A stretch of DNA of 64,000 nt from Rhizopus sp. PT2906 (GCA_025529335.1 JAMYHX010000136.1:23861-87860); one strand, 5' to 3'. Shown: positions 45,492 through 57,131, counted from the stretch's first letter. Notes: generated from the letters alone by a model not told the origin. Numbers and translations are program-made.

Positions 45492-48108
45492 ATGAGTTAT
45501 TCATGTTTTCATTGTAAAGAAGAATGTGTTCGAGGTGATCCACGTCTGATTCGAGCTGTTGGTAGATTGTATCATAAAGAATGCTTTCAATGTGATGTAA
45601 GTTGTAAAAAGTAGATGACTAAAAGACTAATATGATGATTAGTGTTGTGGAGTATCTGTTTTAGATAAATTCTATTTACTGGATGATCAACTGATATTAT
45701 GTGAATTACATTACAAGACTCAACAAAAGGTCATGAATACAAAATGTCCTGGATGTACAATGACTTCTTATCATCATCAGAAAGAAAAGAAATATTTTGA
45801 ATACAATGGGAAACCTTATTGTCAATATCATTATTCACTTATTAAAGGGGTTGATTGTATTGGATGTGGACAAGCTATATTTGAATCATCACAAGAAAGA
45901 TGGCATACTGAATGTTATTTGATCTATAAACATTGGCAAATTACACTTGGACGTGAAGATATGAAAGGTTATTATTATTATTATTATTCTTATTATTCTT
46001 ATTATTAATATTATTGATGATATATAGATTATTACAATGATAAACATCATTTCTTGTCTATTCAAAATGAATATGAACAAAAGAGATTTAAAATATGGGA
46101 TACATTAAGTCAATTTGAAAATGAATCATCCCTCATCATCAAAGATATCTTGTCAGCAAAGAATGTGGCTACCTGTCAACAGCTTGTACAACAAATCATA
46201 ATTCTCTTTCAAGTCTTTGATTTACTCTATCTCAAGTCAGAAAAATATGACTTAGGTATACATATTATAAAATGTTGCTTTCACCCCCCTTTTTACTCAT
46301 GTGTATTTTATTATAGCATTTCATTTTCAAAAGTCAATACAGTTATTACTAGATCAAGTCATCTCCTTTTTTCATGTCGTCTGTCATACCAAAAATAATA
46401 CCCAAAGCAACAATGAGCAAGAATTTATCTCAAGAATGGGAAAATTGATACTTTATTACTTTAGAGATCTTGTTAGGATGAGTCTTGAAAGAGGATTACT
46501 ACTGGTAAGCTTAATACAAAACAAAAATATATAATAATAACATATAAATAGGAACAAAAAGAAAAGCAGGTGATCGAACAGGTGTTGGATGCCTTTTACT
46601 TAAAACAGCCATTCATTACATATTCACTTGATTATTTAAACCAGTCCGTTCGATCACTAAACGAAGGTAAGTCTATACACCCCCATTTGTGCGGCCATAA
46701 GCGTTACACTAGTATTTAATAGGTCTAATGTCTGATAATTACAAACCTTTTCTTTCAAAGATGATGACCAGTTCAAGTGTGCCCAATGTTCAACTACAGC
46801 AACAACAACAACAACAACAAACAAGCATCAGCAGGATGGAATCGATCAAGAGAGCCTTAACGACAAGCAAAAAGCCAATAAGACCTACCATTCAGAAAGC
46901 ATACAGTGTACATAATCCTTTACACATTTCATTAACGGACCTTAGTTCAACTCCAATGATGACTTCACCTCCACCTTCTCCCATGTCAGCTGTACATTAT
47001 CATCAACACATATGGACAATACCTTATCAACTGCCTGAATTAAATCAGATACAGGATTCGATCTTAAGGCACACGGCTGTATTGTTTATGGAATCTTTTA
47101 TAGAGCACGATACATTACAAGACTGTTATCTTGTAACCAAAAAATCACCTTCATCCCTTTGGAATAAACTCAAGCAACATATATCAAATGGTGATATTGA
47201 TCATCCTATAACTAAACATATCATCGGTACCTCACTCTCAAACCTAAATTATGATCATCCTTGTTCACATCAAGTCCAGGTATCTCTGATGACCTCATGC
47301 TTTTCAAATAGAGCACAGATACCCAACTTCTTGAAGGATTGTATATTATCCATGACCCAAAAGGATATTCGTACAGAAGGAATATTCAGGAAGAACGGAA
47401 ACATACGCACGTTAAAAGAAATGTGTGATACAATCGATACCCAACCGGAAAAACAAGATTGGCTAGACTTTTTCAATCAACACCATATCATTCAATTAGC
47501 AGCATTCATAAAAAAGTTTTTAAGGGAACTTCCCGAGCCATTATTAACATTCAAGTTGTACAAATTGTTTATCCTTGCAAATTCAGATATCCAACACCGG
47601 GACAACATCCTGACCTATACTCTTTGTCTACTTCCAAAGCCAAACCGGGATACATTCATGCTCTTACTTGCCTTGCTCAATTGGGTCGCAAGCCATGCAG
47701 ATGACAATAAGATGGATATTGCTAATTTGGCACGAGTCATCACACCCAACATTCTCTATTCGACAAATGATCAACTTGCGCCCAACGATACCTTGGCTGA
47801 GATTAATATCATTTCTTACATGATTGAACATTATAAACGATTCATAAAGGTAACAAAAAAAAAAAAGAGAGAGAGAGAGAGAAAAGAGACAGCAATAACA
47901 CATACACGTTGTTTAGGTGCCGATGGATATTTTGTCTCTCTTGGAGAATCCCAAGTTGACAGAATACGTCTTTTCAAACAATATCGACTTAACCTCAACT
48001 AAGCAATTCAACAAGCATTTTAATCAACTTTTAAAGATCAAAAAGGAAATTATCTTTAATGATCTGACCCGGTTACCCCCTTCTCCTTCTATATCTTGTT
48101 CAAAATAA
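45492..48108 (+). CDS. LIM-domain Rho GTPase-activating protein (Rga/Lrg1 type)
   Basis: Switches off Rho GTPases controlling cell-wall growth and polarity. Exons 45492-45596, 45643-45967, 46028-46255, 46317-46504, 46552-46666, 46723-47849 and 47917-48108 give 759 residues. An intact LIM finger opens the protein (CFHCKEECV, HKECFQCDCCGV, CELHY); a second LIM-like unit is stretched and irregular (CPGC, CQYHY, CIGCGQAIF, HTECY). A helical region, a polyglutamine run and then the RhoGAP domain follow, with the arginine finger in GIFRKNGN, and AAFIKKFLRELPEPLL and MDIANLARVITPNIL. The short insertion of CysHis-poor sequence in LIM2 is unusual for the family. Confidence 0.88.
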
Positions 48109-48128
48109 CCCCATATAATAAACATGTA

Positions 48129-49162
48129 TTACATTGATTCATATTTATTTTCACACATGGCAAACCAATCTGCATGTTCTCCTTTTGCCTCTTGTTTAGC
48201 TATTTTCACTAATGATATTGAATGCTCAATATATCGTTTTACTTGCTCCTTCATATAAGCTGCATCTTCATCATAGATTTGTGACACCAACAGATCTGTC
48301 TCATCAACTAATTGACTCGCAGCCGTATACACATCATCCAACCATGTTACAGATTCACTATTTCGCAGACAACGGCGTTCAATCTTTTGCAACACAAAGA
48401 CGGCCATATCGACTAATTTGGCACAGGATTTGGCCACCTCGAGCTCTTCTTGTCCCAACTCGGTCTCATCATCTGAACCTTCATTATCATCGAACCCCTC
48501 CGATCTGTCCTCACCTGCAACAATCTCATGCACCTCCGTCTTCGCATCCTTCAAGGTTCCTTCGAGTTCATGCCAAGCCAGGATGACAGCTTCTTGATTG
48601 TTCTTGGGTAACTTTTCCAATTCCTTACACGAGTCCCAGATGGCAGCGGTCGGGACCATGAACGATATTTTGTGTTCTTCAGGCAAGAAATTAGAGCATA
48701 AGCTCATGACGCCCTGTATCAGTTCGTTCACTGCGAGTCGATATTGTGTCTTGTATGTCTTGCCTGCAGAAACTGGAATAGTGTGATAGAATCCGACGAT
48801 ACGGTAGACGGTGTTGCTGATTTCCTGAATCATTCGGATCGCATCGTTTGGTTTACGTGGTGGTTTACAAGAAAGTGTAAATTTGGTGGCATCATGAGAA
48901 AGAACTTTTCCTAAATTGACTTTATAAAACAAAAACATGAGCTGCTGCATTTTCTTTTTGTTGCAAGTTACCCATTGTGTCCTTGAAAGCTACTGTATTA
49001 AATTTGTCATCTATCACGTTTCTCTCTTCTCTTATTTCCTCTAAATATATGTTGCACATTTTGCAACATGCTTTTAACTTTTCTAAACCAAAGCAAACCT
49101 TTTAGATTATAAAGACTTTATGCTTTCTTTATTGTACCTTGGAACTCTTCTTCGGTTGACAT
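48129..49162 (-). CDS. GCIP/CCNDBP1-like protein
   Basis: Member of the Grap2/cyclin-D-interacting (GCIP) family, small helical proteins; in animals they act as negative cell-cycle regulators. Exons 49138-49162 (25 nt), 48972-49040 and 48129-48910 give 291 residues. It reads EEEFQEEIREERNVIDDKFN at the start, then DTMGKVLSHDATKFTLS, a helical core with a CSNFLPEE loop, an acidic linker (DDNEGSDDETELGQEELE) and C-terminal helices ending near ADWFAMCENKYESM. The upstream exons are needed; starting at the Met at 48950 would lose the conserved VLSHDATKF context. A fungal function is unknown. It converges on the LIM-RhoGAP gene, 20 bp apart. Confidence 0.75.
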
Positions 49163-49231
49163 TAGGGAAAAAAAAAAAAAAGACACAAACTGTGACAGGA
49201 TAATTCCACGTCACTTTTTATTATATTTTTG

Positions 49232-50137
49232 TTACCAATTTGACAAGTGATTCCAAAATTCATCTTTTACTACATCTTCATGCTCCTTGACAACAATATC
49301 TTTTCCTTCTTTTGATAAATAATAAACAGTGTCAATGCCATTTTCTATTAAATACTGAGGTATCTTTTCATAAAATAAGCCCACATCTTTCGGACCGTGA
49401 CAGTCATCCGATAAGGTAAACTTGCCCCCTTTTTGTTTGATCAACTTGATGATGTCTCTTTGTGGGTAAGCATCTGTCAACTTCTTTTTCCAAGACCTTG
49501 AGTTTATTTCAAATAGACCACCATATCCAATGATGAAATCAACATTACGAACGATACGCTCCCAAACAGTAGGTGTAAGCAACACCTGATCTGCCAAAGA
49601 AGGATCGGCAAAGATCCTGATCAGATCAAAATGACCAACGACCTGAGGCTGAACTGCCTGAAGCATGGCCCATTGCTCATCAAAATACCGCACGAAGAGA
49701 TCAACAAGGTTCCCATTGACCTCTGTTAAAGCTTTCTGATACAATTCTGGTGAGAAATCAATGGGCACTGTGTTGACATGATGAAGTGATCCAACCACAT
49801 AATCCACCTTGTCCTTCAATCGGGCAACATAGTTGCAATAGTCATGATGGATATACTCAATCTCTACTCCTATCAAAAGCGATATTTGATCCTTGTATAA
49901 GTCTCTTAGACGTTTTGCTTCTACATAAAAGTCCTCGAAGGCCTGTTTGAGTGTCTCTGGCGTGCAGTTGGCCTCTATTTCTTCTGGGTAAAGCTCAGAC
50001 TCTGCGTATCTGGGCATATGTTCCGTCAGACCATAGACGCGAAATTTTTTTCGAATAGCTTCCTTCACTACGTCTTCCAAGAGACCATGACCATGATGAC
50101 AGAATTGTCCTGAATGGCTATGAAATGAATATGGCAT
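49232..50137 (-). CDS. HIS2: Histidinol-phosphatase HIS2 (PHP family)
   Basis: Removes phosphate from histidinol phosphate, the eighth step of histidine synthesis. Intronless, 301 residues, PHP-fold metal enzyme with the full set of metal-binding motifs: FHSHSGQFCHHGHG, GLTEHMPRY, GVEIEYIHHD, VGSLHHV, VVGHFDLIRIF and LSDDCHGP. It is the second histidine gene of the window (HIS6 lies 13 kb away), but nothing suggests a cluster. Its start is 94 bp from the divergent ELM1-like gene, so the two share a very short promoter. Confidence 0.95.
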   Translation of the reverse strand: MPYSFHSHSGQFCHHGHGLLEDVVKEAIRKKFRVYGLTEHMPRYAESELYPEEIEANCTPETLKQAFEDFYVEAKRLRDLYKDQISLLIGVEIEYIHHDYCNYVARLKDKVDYVVGSLHHVNTVPIDFSPELYQKALTEVNGNLVDLFVRYFDEQWAMLQAVQPQVVGHFDLIRIFADPSLADQVLLTPTVWERIVRNVDFIIGYGGLFEINSRSWKKKLTDAYPQRDIIKLIKQKGGKFTLSDDCHGPKDVGLFYEKIPQYLIENGIDTVYYLSKEGKDIVVKEHEDVVKDEFWNHLSNW

Positions 50138-50231
50138 TTCCCAAAAAGAAAAGAGAGAAAGAAAGAAGAAACAGAATTTCTTACCCCGTCACTTTTTTTT
50201 TTTTCTCTCTCTCTATTTTCTTGCATGTAAA

Positions 50232-51851
50232 ATGAAACGACATGGTAAAGGGAGAGGGAAAGGTTATCTAGTGGAATCATTTTGATCTAATTCATTGTAG
50301 CTTCTTTTATAATATCATGCAAAAGATACTCATCCACACTTGCCAGTCGACGTGTTTGGGTAGTAACTGACGGAAGCATTGAGCATACATTACCTGCATT
50401 GGCTTTAGGCAAAAAGCTGTCAGGAGCAAATCAGGATTTAAAATTGAAGACTATTGTAGCCAGTCAAAGTAAAAGTTTCTTTCAGCAGAAAAAGTCTATA
50501 GAATTACTTACACATGTATAGAGTTACAACTATTTCCAAATATTATTCAAAAATACATTGTCGATTATAGATCGTCCAAGCATCAAGGTTGAATCTTTGC
50601 ACTGAAGAAAGAAATAAAGTACTCATATTTTTTATAGGCAATCAATTACCTTGGTATTTGTCTTCACCAGACTATTCAGGCATAACAGATGAACCTTATC
50701 CAGACTATGTTGTAGCAAGTGGACAGGACGCAGTTCCAGCTTGTCTTCATATTACGAATATATATAAAAAGAGCTTTTCAGGTACGCACACATTGCACAT
50801 CTTTTTTCCTACAAGATATTCATATCTTTTAAGTGTTTGTCGGCTATCCACACATACCTTTCATCAACTTTGATCAAGTTGTTTTGCCAAAATATGAAGC
50901 AAATACCAAAATGGGTAACCAAAGAAAAAAAAAAAAAAAAGAGGAAAACAAACAGTAACTAATGCATCCATATAGCCGCGCTTGGACCGCTTGCTAAACA
51001 AAAGAACGGAATTATTACACCAGTAGGTATACACACGCACCCTGAAAAGCTCTATGTTGACTCAAATGAATTAGGCACCGCTATTAAGCATGGATGCTAT
51101 TAAAGGCAAGTCGATCGTCCCAAGCTCATTTCAAAACGGATACTCTGCAGTCATCGTCGGTGGCCATTCTGCATACTGCAGATGGTATTCTGAAGACGCA
51201 GTTACATTAGGAGACAATGTCAAGGTAAGTTCAAGTGTAGAACAATGAATGCTTTACTAAACTACCCTATAATTAGCGTATAGTGCAAAAATTACAAGAT
51301 AAAGTTGTGATTGTATATACTGATAGAACATCCAAATTGGTTAAAGAAGCAATAGACAAAAGACTCGATTCACTTTCCAATGTTATCATTTGGGATTCAA
51401 CCAAGGAAGAGAAGACAATAGATAAAATAGAGAAATATGAAGACATCATTGCTAATTGCCAGCGGGCCATCTTGACTGCTGACTTAGATTATCCAATCGC
51501 ACATGCAATCACCAAAAAGTAATGTTATTGTCCCCTTCATTGTATCCTTTTTGCTCATATTCTTTTTGTAGTAAACCTGTATATACTACCTTTGGTGGAT
51601 ACTGTAGATCCTATCTATTACAGTTCAATCGATGGATGCTGGATAATCATCTTATCAGAAAACTTAGACTAGACAAGAGTAAATATAGAGCAAGCGACGT
51701 ACAGGACGATTACAGCTATTTAGGTAATCACGCCCCTTGGGGTGATGCCAACAAGGTATTTCAAGTGGAATCAACAATGGCATCGGTAGTAGATGAAATC
51801 GAAACAGTGCGCCAAGAGACAATCACAGGCAAAAGAAGAAAGACATCATAA
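50232..51851 (+). CDS. ELM1-family mitochondrial protein
   Basis: Homologue of plant ELM1 and of alphaproteobacterial proteins of the mitochondrial-fission family. Nine exons (50232-50244, 50301-50468, 50522-50587, 50638-50781, 50834-50914, 50976-51022, 51075-51224, 51277-51518, 51572-51851) give 396 residues. The 13-nt first exon starts a basic, Ser-rich leader (MKRHASFIISCKRYSS), a typical mitochondrial presequence, followed by RVWVVTDGS, FDQVVLPKYEA, the GGHSAYCRW signature, VVIVYTDRTS and TFGGYCRSY. In Arabidopsis ELM1 recruits dynamin to mitochondria. Most studied fungi lack this family. Two other possible ATGs downstream are out of frame. Confidence 0.82.
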
Positions 51852-51949
51852 ATAAAAAGAGAGTTGATTCTCCGCTACAAATGCGATAACCACATCTGTA
51901 TATTTTTATTATTCCCTTTTCCCTTTTATCCACTCTAATTTGGAACAAA

Positions 51950-53711
51950 ATGACTCCATCACCTATTGTTGCTTCTGGAGCTGAGCTTATTGCGACATGT
52001 TTAAAAAACCAAGGTGTTCAAGTCGTCTTTGGAATTGTGGGTATACCTGTAGTTGAGGTAGCTGAAGCCTGTACTGCTGTAGGTATACGATTTATCGGGT
52101 TCCGCAACGAGCAGTCTGCAGCCTACGCAGCTTCTGCGTACGGCTATTTGAGTGGACGACCTGGTGTGTGCCTTAGCGTAGGTGGACCCGGTGTGGTCCA
52201 TGCACTGGCCGGCCTGCTGAATTCCAAAATTAACTGCTGGCCACTTGTCCTGCTCTCTGGCTCGTCTGAAACGGAGCAAGCCGATAAGGGAGCCTTTCAG
52301 GAGCTGGACCAAGTCGAAACGTGTCGACCCTATTGTAAATATGCAGCACGCCCAGCTAGCCTTGAGCAGGTACCGTTTGTGATAGAAAAGGCGTTTAGAA
52401 CTGCCTTGTACGGACGACCAGGAGCATGTTATGTAGACTTGCCAGCTGATTTCATTCAATACCCTATTCGTAACAAACAAGTGATGGAAAGCATCCAGGT
52501 GCCTCAAGTACCTCAGTCGCCTCGGTCTGCTGCTAGCCCAACTGATCTCCATCAAGCCGTAACGCTGTTGAAGCAGGCTAAACGTCCATTGATTGTCATT
52601 GGCAAAGGGTAAATGCTTTTTTTTGTGCATGACTTTCTTTTTCTAACCATCTGCCGGTAGTGCATCCTATGCCCGTGCAGAAAAACAAGTGTCTGAGCTG
52701 ATCGAAAAGTCTCAATGTCCCTTTTTACCTACACCCATGGGCAAGGGCGTCGTGTCTGACAGTCATCCTCTTTGTGTATCGGCCGCACGATCCATGGCCT
52801 TAAAGAAAGCCGATGTTGTTCTTCTTATTGGCGCTCGTCTCAACTGGATCCTCCATTACGGCCAACCACCACGATGGGACAGTCGTGTTCGATTCATTCA
52901 GATCGATATCTCACCTGAAGAAATAGGAAACAACAAGCATGACACTCTACCACTTGTTGGTGATATCCAGGTCGTAGTTCACCAGCTGACAAACGCCTTG
53001 AGCACCATGAAAATAGACTCAACCTACGTATCAAGTTTACAGGAAAAAGTAAAGCAAAACATGGCCAAGACAAGAGAAGCGGGTAATAAAGGATCTGACA
53101 GGGACATACTCAATTACCAGACCGCTTTTCAAGCGATCAAGGAGCTCTTGCCCGAGAATGATATCGTGTACGTCAGTGAGGGAGCGAATACGATGGATAT
53201 CGGTCGATCGTTCTTTGACGTTCATCAGCCCAGACACCGTCTGGACGCAGGCACGGGTGCAACCATGGGCGTAGGTATGGGATACGCTATTGCTGCACAA
53301 TCTTATTATGGAACATCCAAACGCATCGTCTCGATTGTGGGCGACTCAGCCTTTGGATTTTCCGCTATGGAACTAGAGACCGCTGTTCGATCTAACCTAC
53401 CCTTGCTTATCATTGTGATTAACAACAACGGTATCTATCATGGTCTGGACAATAACGAGTACCAAGCATCACAACAGGATGGCACGCTTCCAACCACAGC
53501 CTTGTCACCCGAGACACGATACGATATGATCTCAGAGGCCTGTGGTGGTCGAGGTTGGCTCGTCAAGGATCGTGTTGAGTTAAAGAGAGCAGTCAAGGAA
53601 GCGCTTGATACAAAGAACCAAACATGTGTGATCAATGTTATGATTGCCCCAGGTGGTAGAACAAAGTTGAGCTTTAACTGGATGCAAAAGGTAGAAAAGC
53701 CAAAGCTATAA
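51950..53711 (+). CDS. HACL1: 2-hydroxyacyl-CoA lyase (HACL1 type, ThDP enzyme)
   Basis: Thiamine-diphosphate enzyme that cleaves 2-hydroxyacyl-CoA to formyl-CoA and a shorter aldehyde in alpha-oxidation; the oxalyl-CoA decarboxylase branch is close. Exons 51950-52608 and 52661-53711 give 569 residues (human HACL1: 578). Marks are GIPVVEVAEA, RNEQSAAYAASAYGYLSGR, LPTPMGKGVV, GARLNWILHYG and the ThDP-binding GDSAFGFSAMELETA with NNNGIYHG. LNWILHYGQPP favours HACL1/oxalyl-CoA decarboxylase over acetolactate synthase. It ends PKL, a weak variant of the peroxisomal PTS1 signal (usually SKL-like), so a peroxisomal location is possible. Confidence 0.9.
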
Positions 53712-53837
53712 ATAAATAAATAAATGATTCATGCATTTATTGTACAAATGAGTGATAAAAAAAAACACATAAAATTGGGCATAAAGAATGAGATAAAAAA
53801 AATGCAAACATTGTAAAATGAGTGGGGGAGGAGTTTG

Positions 53838-56125
53838 TTACATGGGAATAGAGTTCAAGATAAACGATTTAAATAATCCAGGTTGTCCAATAGAATGGAT
53901 GCAGATAAATCCGATAACGACTACTAATGTGTGTGAGAAAAGTAAAGTGTTTCATGCTTAGATTACCTATCAATACGGGAAGCCAAAAAACGTATAACCT
54001 GTGATCAAGCTTCTGATGAACGAAGCCGAGGCCATCCATTTCCTTGTCAGGACTTATCTGTATATCCTCGTTCTTGATATCGACATGGCTCAGACTATGG
54101 AACCGGTGAGTAAGGTGGCTCTTGACGCTACCTCGTCTTGATAATGGCTTTCGTCTTGTGTATAATTCGAGTAGGTCCTTGATATCAGGTTGTTGAGTGT
54201 AGACTGAAGGAAGGCCGGCGTTTGACTGCACGCCTGGGTTAGAACCAGCCCGCAGGAGCAATCGAACGATGTCTAAACAGTTCAAAAGACAGGCAAAGTG
54301 AAGGGCGGTCATGCCGTTCGAGTCCTGGGCATTGAGAAACTGCTGTTTGTCTTGTGGATCTGATATCAAGTCTAGGAGGGTACCGACGAGTGCTTCGTTC
54401 TTGACTAACACAGCCAAGTGAAGCAAGGTGTGTCCGTTTGAATTAGACTGAGAGAGGGTGTCATATTGCAGATTGGCTGTCTTTATGGTCTCCATAATGG
54501 CTTGTTGATCAAAACTGCCATTCACGATACTCATGGCGATCTGCGTTGCGGGCTGTAGCTTGCCCGTCGTCTTGAGTCCAATCACTTGCAGAGCAAGTTC
54601 GAGTAAGGCTTGGTCGCTTGCGTCATAGTAAGTAAAGATGACTATATCCTGACCTTCGAGGACCAAAGGATGCTCCTTGAACGAAACGACAACAGGACCA
54701 GGATGGGCCGCGGGTGGAAGGAGACAGATCATTGTGTTCTCATTCACACAGGTCACGGTTGCTTCCTTGTCGCCAAAGAGGCAGGTCAGACCATGATAAA
54801 ACCCGGTTCCTAGCAAAGTCACTTCTGTGCCGCCATAAGTAGGGCCCTGCGCAGGCACGACTCGTTCGAGTTGAGGAAAAGAGTCACCTAGGAGCGACAG
54901 AATGGACAGTGGCTCATGTGAAATCTTTTGACGACGAGGGGACCATGAGTCCTCTTCAGATAAGGCTGGTGTTGGAAGAGAGTCCGCAAAGAGGTCCCAC
55001 ATGTAATCTTCATTCACTGAAGGTTCCCATCCATGCTCCTCATTTGAAGGTTGAAACAAGATAGGCTCTGGTGATGGTTCCTTTTTTTCGACATAATCCC
55101 TTGTCCTCTTCTTTCCTGCCATGGTCAGTTTAGAATGATAACCGTTATTATTATTGTTATTATTATTATTTTTATGGTCATCTGTAATCATAATCGGAGG
55201 TGAAACAGTAGTTGCAATAACTTGATTTTCATGATTTTTCATGACAAAGCATATTCTAATATAAGTAAATAAACATCCTAACTATACAAACATTGGGGTA
55301 CCTGAATCCTTTCTTTTCATTATGATGACGACAGTAACAAGTGATACGTGTCGGTAATGTAACTTCACCCGAAGCAAAATTGACGAACGAATTACAATTG
55401 AACAACAAGATCCTATCTCTTTCCTTTTCAATGTCTTCTTCTTGATTTACTTTCATCTTTATTCGTTCAGCCCTTTTTCGCTTTTGTAAAAAGATTAGTT
55501 TTATTTTTATAAAGTGAACCCTTTTTACCTCACGTCGCACACAGCCTTCGCACATACGAATCGGAAGATTAGCATCACTTCGTATAACGTATGCTTCTAG
55601 ATTCAATATTTTTGATTCATCCGAGAGTATCGTCAATTCTTTTAGCTTTTTCTTTTCTTGTTGTTGTTCAATCTTGCGTATCTTTGAGTTGACAAGCATG
55701 GATGTATTGATGCGAATAAATGACCATTGAGTAACTCTTTCTCGTTGCTGGTTTTGTAGCTGAATCGTTATCTTGATTTGTGTTTCAACGCGCGATTTAG
55801 CGCCCTCTTTAGGAATTCCAAGTAATAAAAGATGATACAAATGACTAGGGAATAATAAAGTTAATATAAACGTGTAAACAAATACACAATAGTAAAAGAG
55901 TGAGATCACCTTTCCTATATATGAAAATGGTAAATAAACAAGAAATCATCTTTATACATATATATATATATATACCATCAAATCGTGTCTTGTTTGTTGT
56001 TCATATTCATCTTCTTCGTTTACTGAAGAAGAGCTCGAAGAAGAACTTGAAGAAGAAGGAGAATATAGAATAAAAGAGTTCAAGGCAGGCAACATGTCCT
56101 TTGGCTTATCTGTAAAGTGTCTCAT
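53838..56125 (-). CDS. Membrane-anchored Spt23/Mga2-type transcription factor
   Basis: Fungal regulator held in the ER membrane by a C-terminal helix and released to the nucleus; in yeast it drives the OLE1 fatty-acid desaturase. Exons 55976-56125, 55911-55915 (5 nt), 55529-55844, 55302-55480, 53967-55255 and 53838-53923 give 674 residues. The N-terminal region has GIPKEGAKSRVETQIK, RMCEGCVRRERKRAE and PTRITCYCRHHNEK, then SPPIMITDD, the IPT/TIG domain (PTYGGTEVTLLGTGF), two ankyrin repeats (GHTLLHLAVL, GMTALHFACL) and a membrane helix around FWLPVLIVVVIGF. The 5-nt exon restores phase. The 48-nt intron 55481-55528 has no stop. Confidence 0.88.
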
Positions 56126-56458
56126 GTAAAAATAAGAAAAGAAAGAAAGAAAGAGAAAAAGAGAGAGAAAGGTTAAAAATAAAAATAAAAAAGGTTTTAT
56201 ATTTCGATATGTATCAACGAGCTTACAAGTGTGGGAAAAGTTGATCGCTTAAAGATAAAGAAATCTCGGGTTACTTTGTAGCCACTTTCCTTTCCTCCTG
56301 GTCCGTTCGCTTGTTACACACTCGAATATTTTTATTACTTTATTATCGATTAGATACAACTTTTTTTTTTCTTTTACAAAGGTTATCCATCGATACCGCC
56401 TTCGTTGTGGGAATATTCGGGAAAATATGGGGAAATATTACGTAATAAAAGGGTTCAT
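56126..56458. other. Promoter-side spacer, AT-rich
   Basis: Between the starts of the Spt23-like gene and the end of the cyclin gene. It holds GAAA- and GA-rich tracts (56138-56175) and no supported gene. Confidence 0.5.
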
Positions 56459-57031
56459 TTAAGGGTTCAACTGAACTGGTCGAAGTTTTTTAGTAGGGTG
56501 ATGTTCTTGAACGGATGATCGTTTGATGCCAATAATGGGAAAACAATGAACAGTGGGCTGACCGCATAACAGTTGAGACCATTTTTCGAAAATGATTGGG
56601 TTCACATAAATATCGTAATTGATCAGCTTTAAAAAGCAAGTTTCGATTTGGTTGATTTCTTGTACTTTCAATAACGTGATTTCTGCCCATACTTTATTCT
56701 TGAATGTTTTATCGTTGAGGTATTTTGATGCAATCATGAGTGAGGCTAAAAACATTCGCCTGCCACATTTAATATATGGATTCATTGTCGTCTTGACTGC
56801 TTGCTGTATCCTTTTTCTGTTATGAAATAGATAATATAAAGCAAGTTGAAACACAGAACACGTTGTCTTGGATCGTTTTAGTAATTCATGAATGTAACTT
56901 GATGTTGATATGATTTTGGTTGTTGTTGTGTATGGTAACCATAGTGATTCAATCATTTTAACTGATCGTTGTATGAGTAATGACATTTGATGAGAATGAA
57001 GGGTATCTTTGGACCATGAAATTAATGGCAT
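56459..57031 (-). CDS. Pho80-like cyclin
   Basis: Single-exon 190-residue cyclin of the Pcl/Pho80 class, partner of a Pho85-type kinase. The cyclin box is intact: FQLALYYLFHNRKRIQQA, then GRRMFLASLMIASKYLND, KVWAEITLLKVQEINQIET and FLKLINYDIYV, in that order as in fungal Pho80 cyclins. The C-terminal 30 residues are basic and lack a destruction box. Its regulatory target (phosphate, glycogen or cell-cycle) cannot be told from sequence. Confidence 0.82.
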   Translation of the reverse strand: MPLISWSKDTLHSHQMSLLIQRSVKMIESLWLPYTTTTKIISTSSYIHELLKRSKTTCSVFQLALYYLFHNRKRIQQAVKTTMNPYIKCGRRMFLASLMIASKYLNDKTFKNKVWAEITLLKVQEINQIETCFLKLINYDIYVNPIIFEKWSQLLCGQPTVHCFPIIGIKRSSVQEHHPTKKLRPVQLNP

Positions 57032-57131
57032 AATGAAATATGAATACTAAATAGAAAAGAAATAAGAAAGAAAGAAAAATAATTTCTTATATAGGGTGAA
57101 TGTCTTTCAAAAAAGTAAGACCATATTTTAT

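Noticed and set aside
50316..50370. ATG at 50316 as the start of the ELM1-like gene
   Set aside because: It is out of frame with RVWVVTDGS; the upstream 13-nt exon supplies an in-frame start and a presequence.
51950..53711. Acetolactate synthase
   Set aside because: A related ThDP enzyme, but GARLNWILHYG and RNEQSAAYAASAYGYLSGR fit HACL1/oxalyl-CoA decarboxylase.
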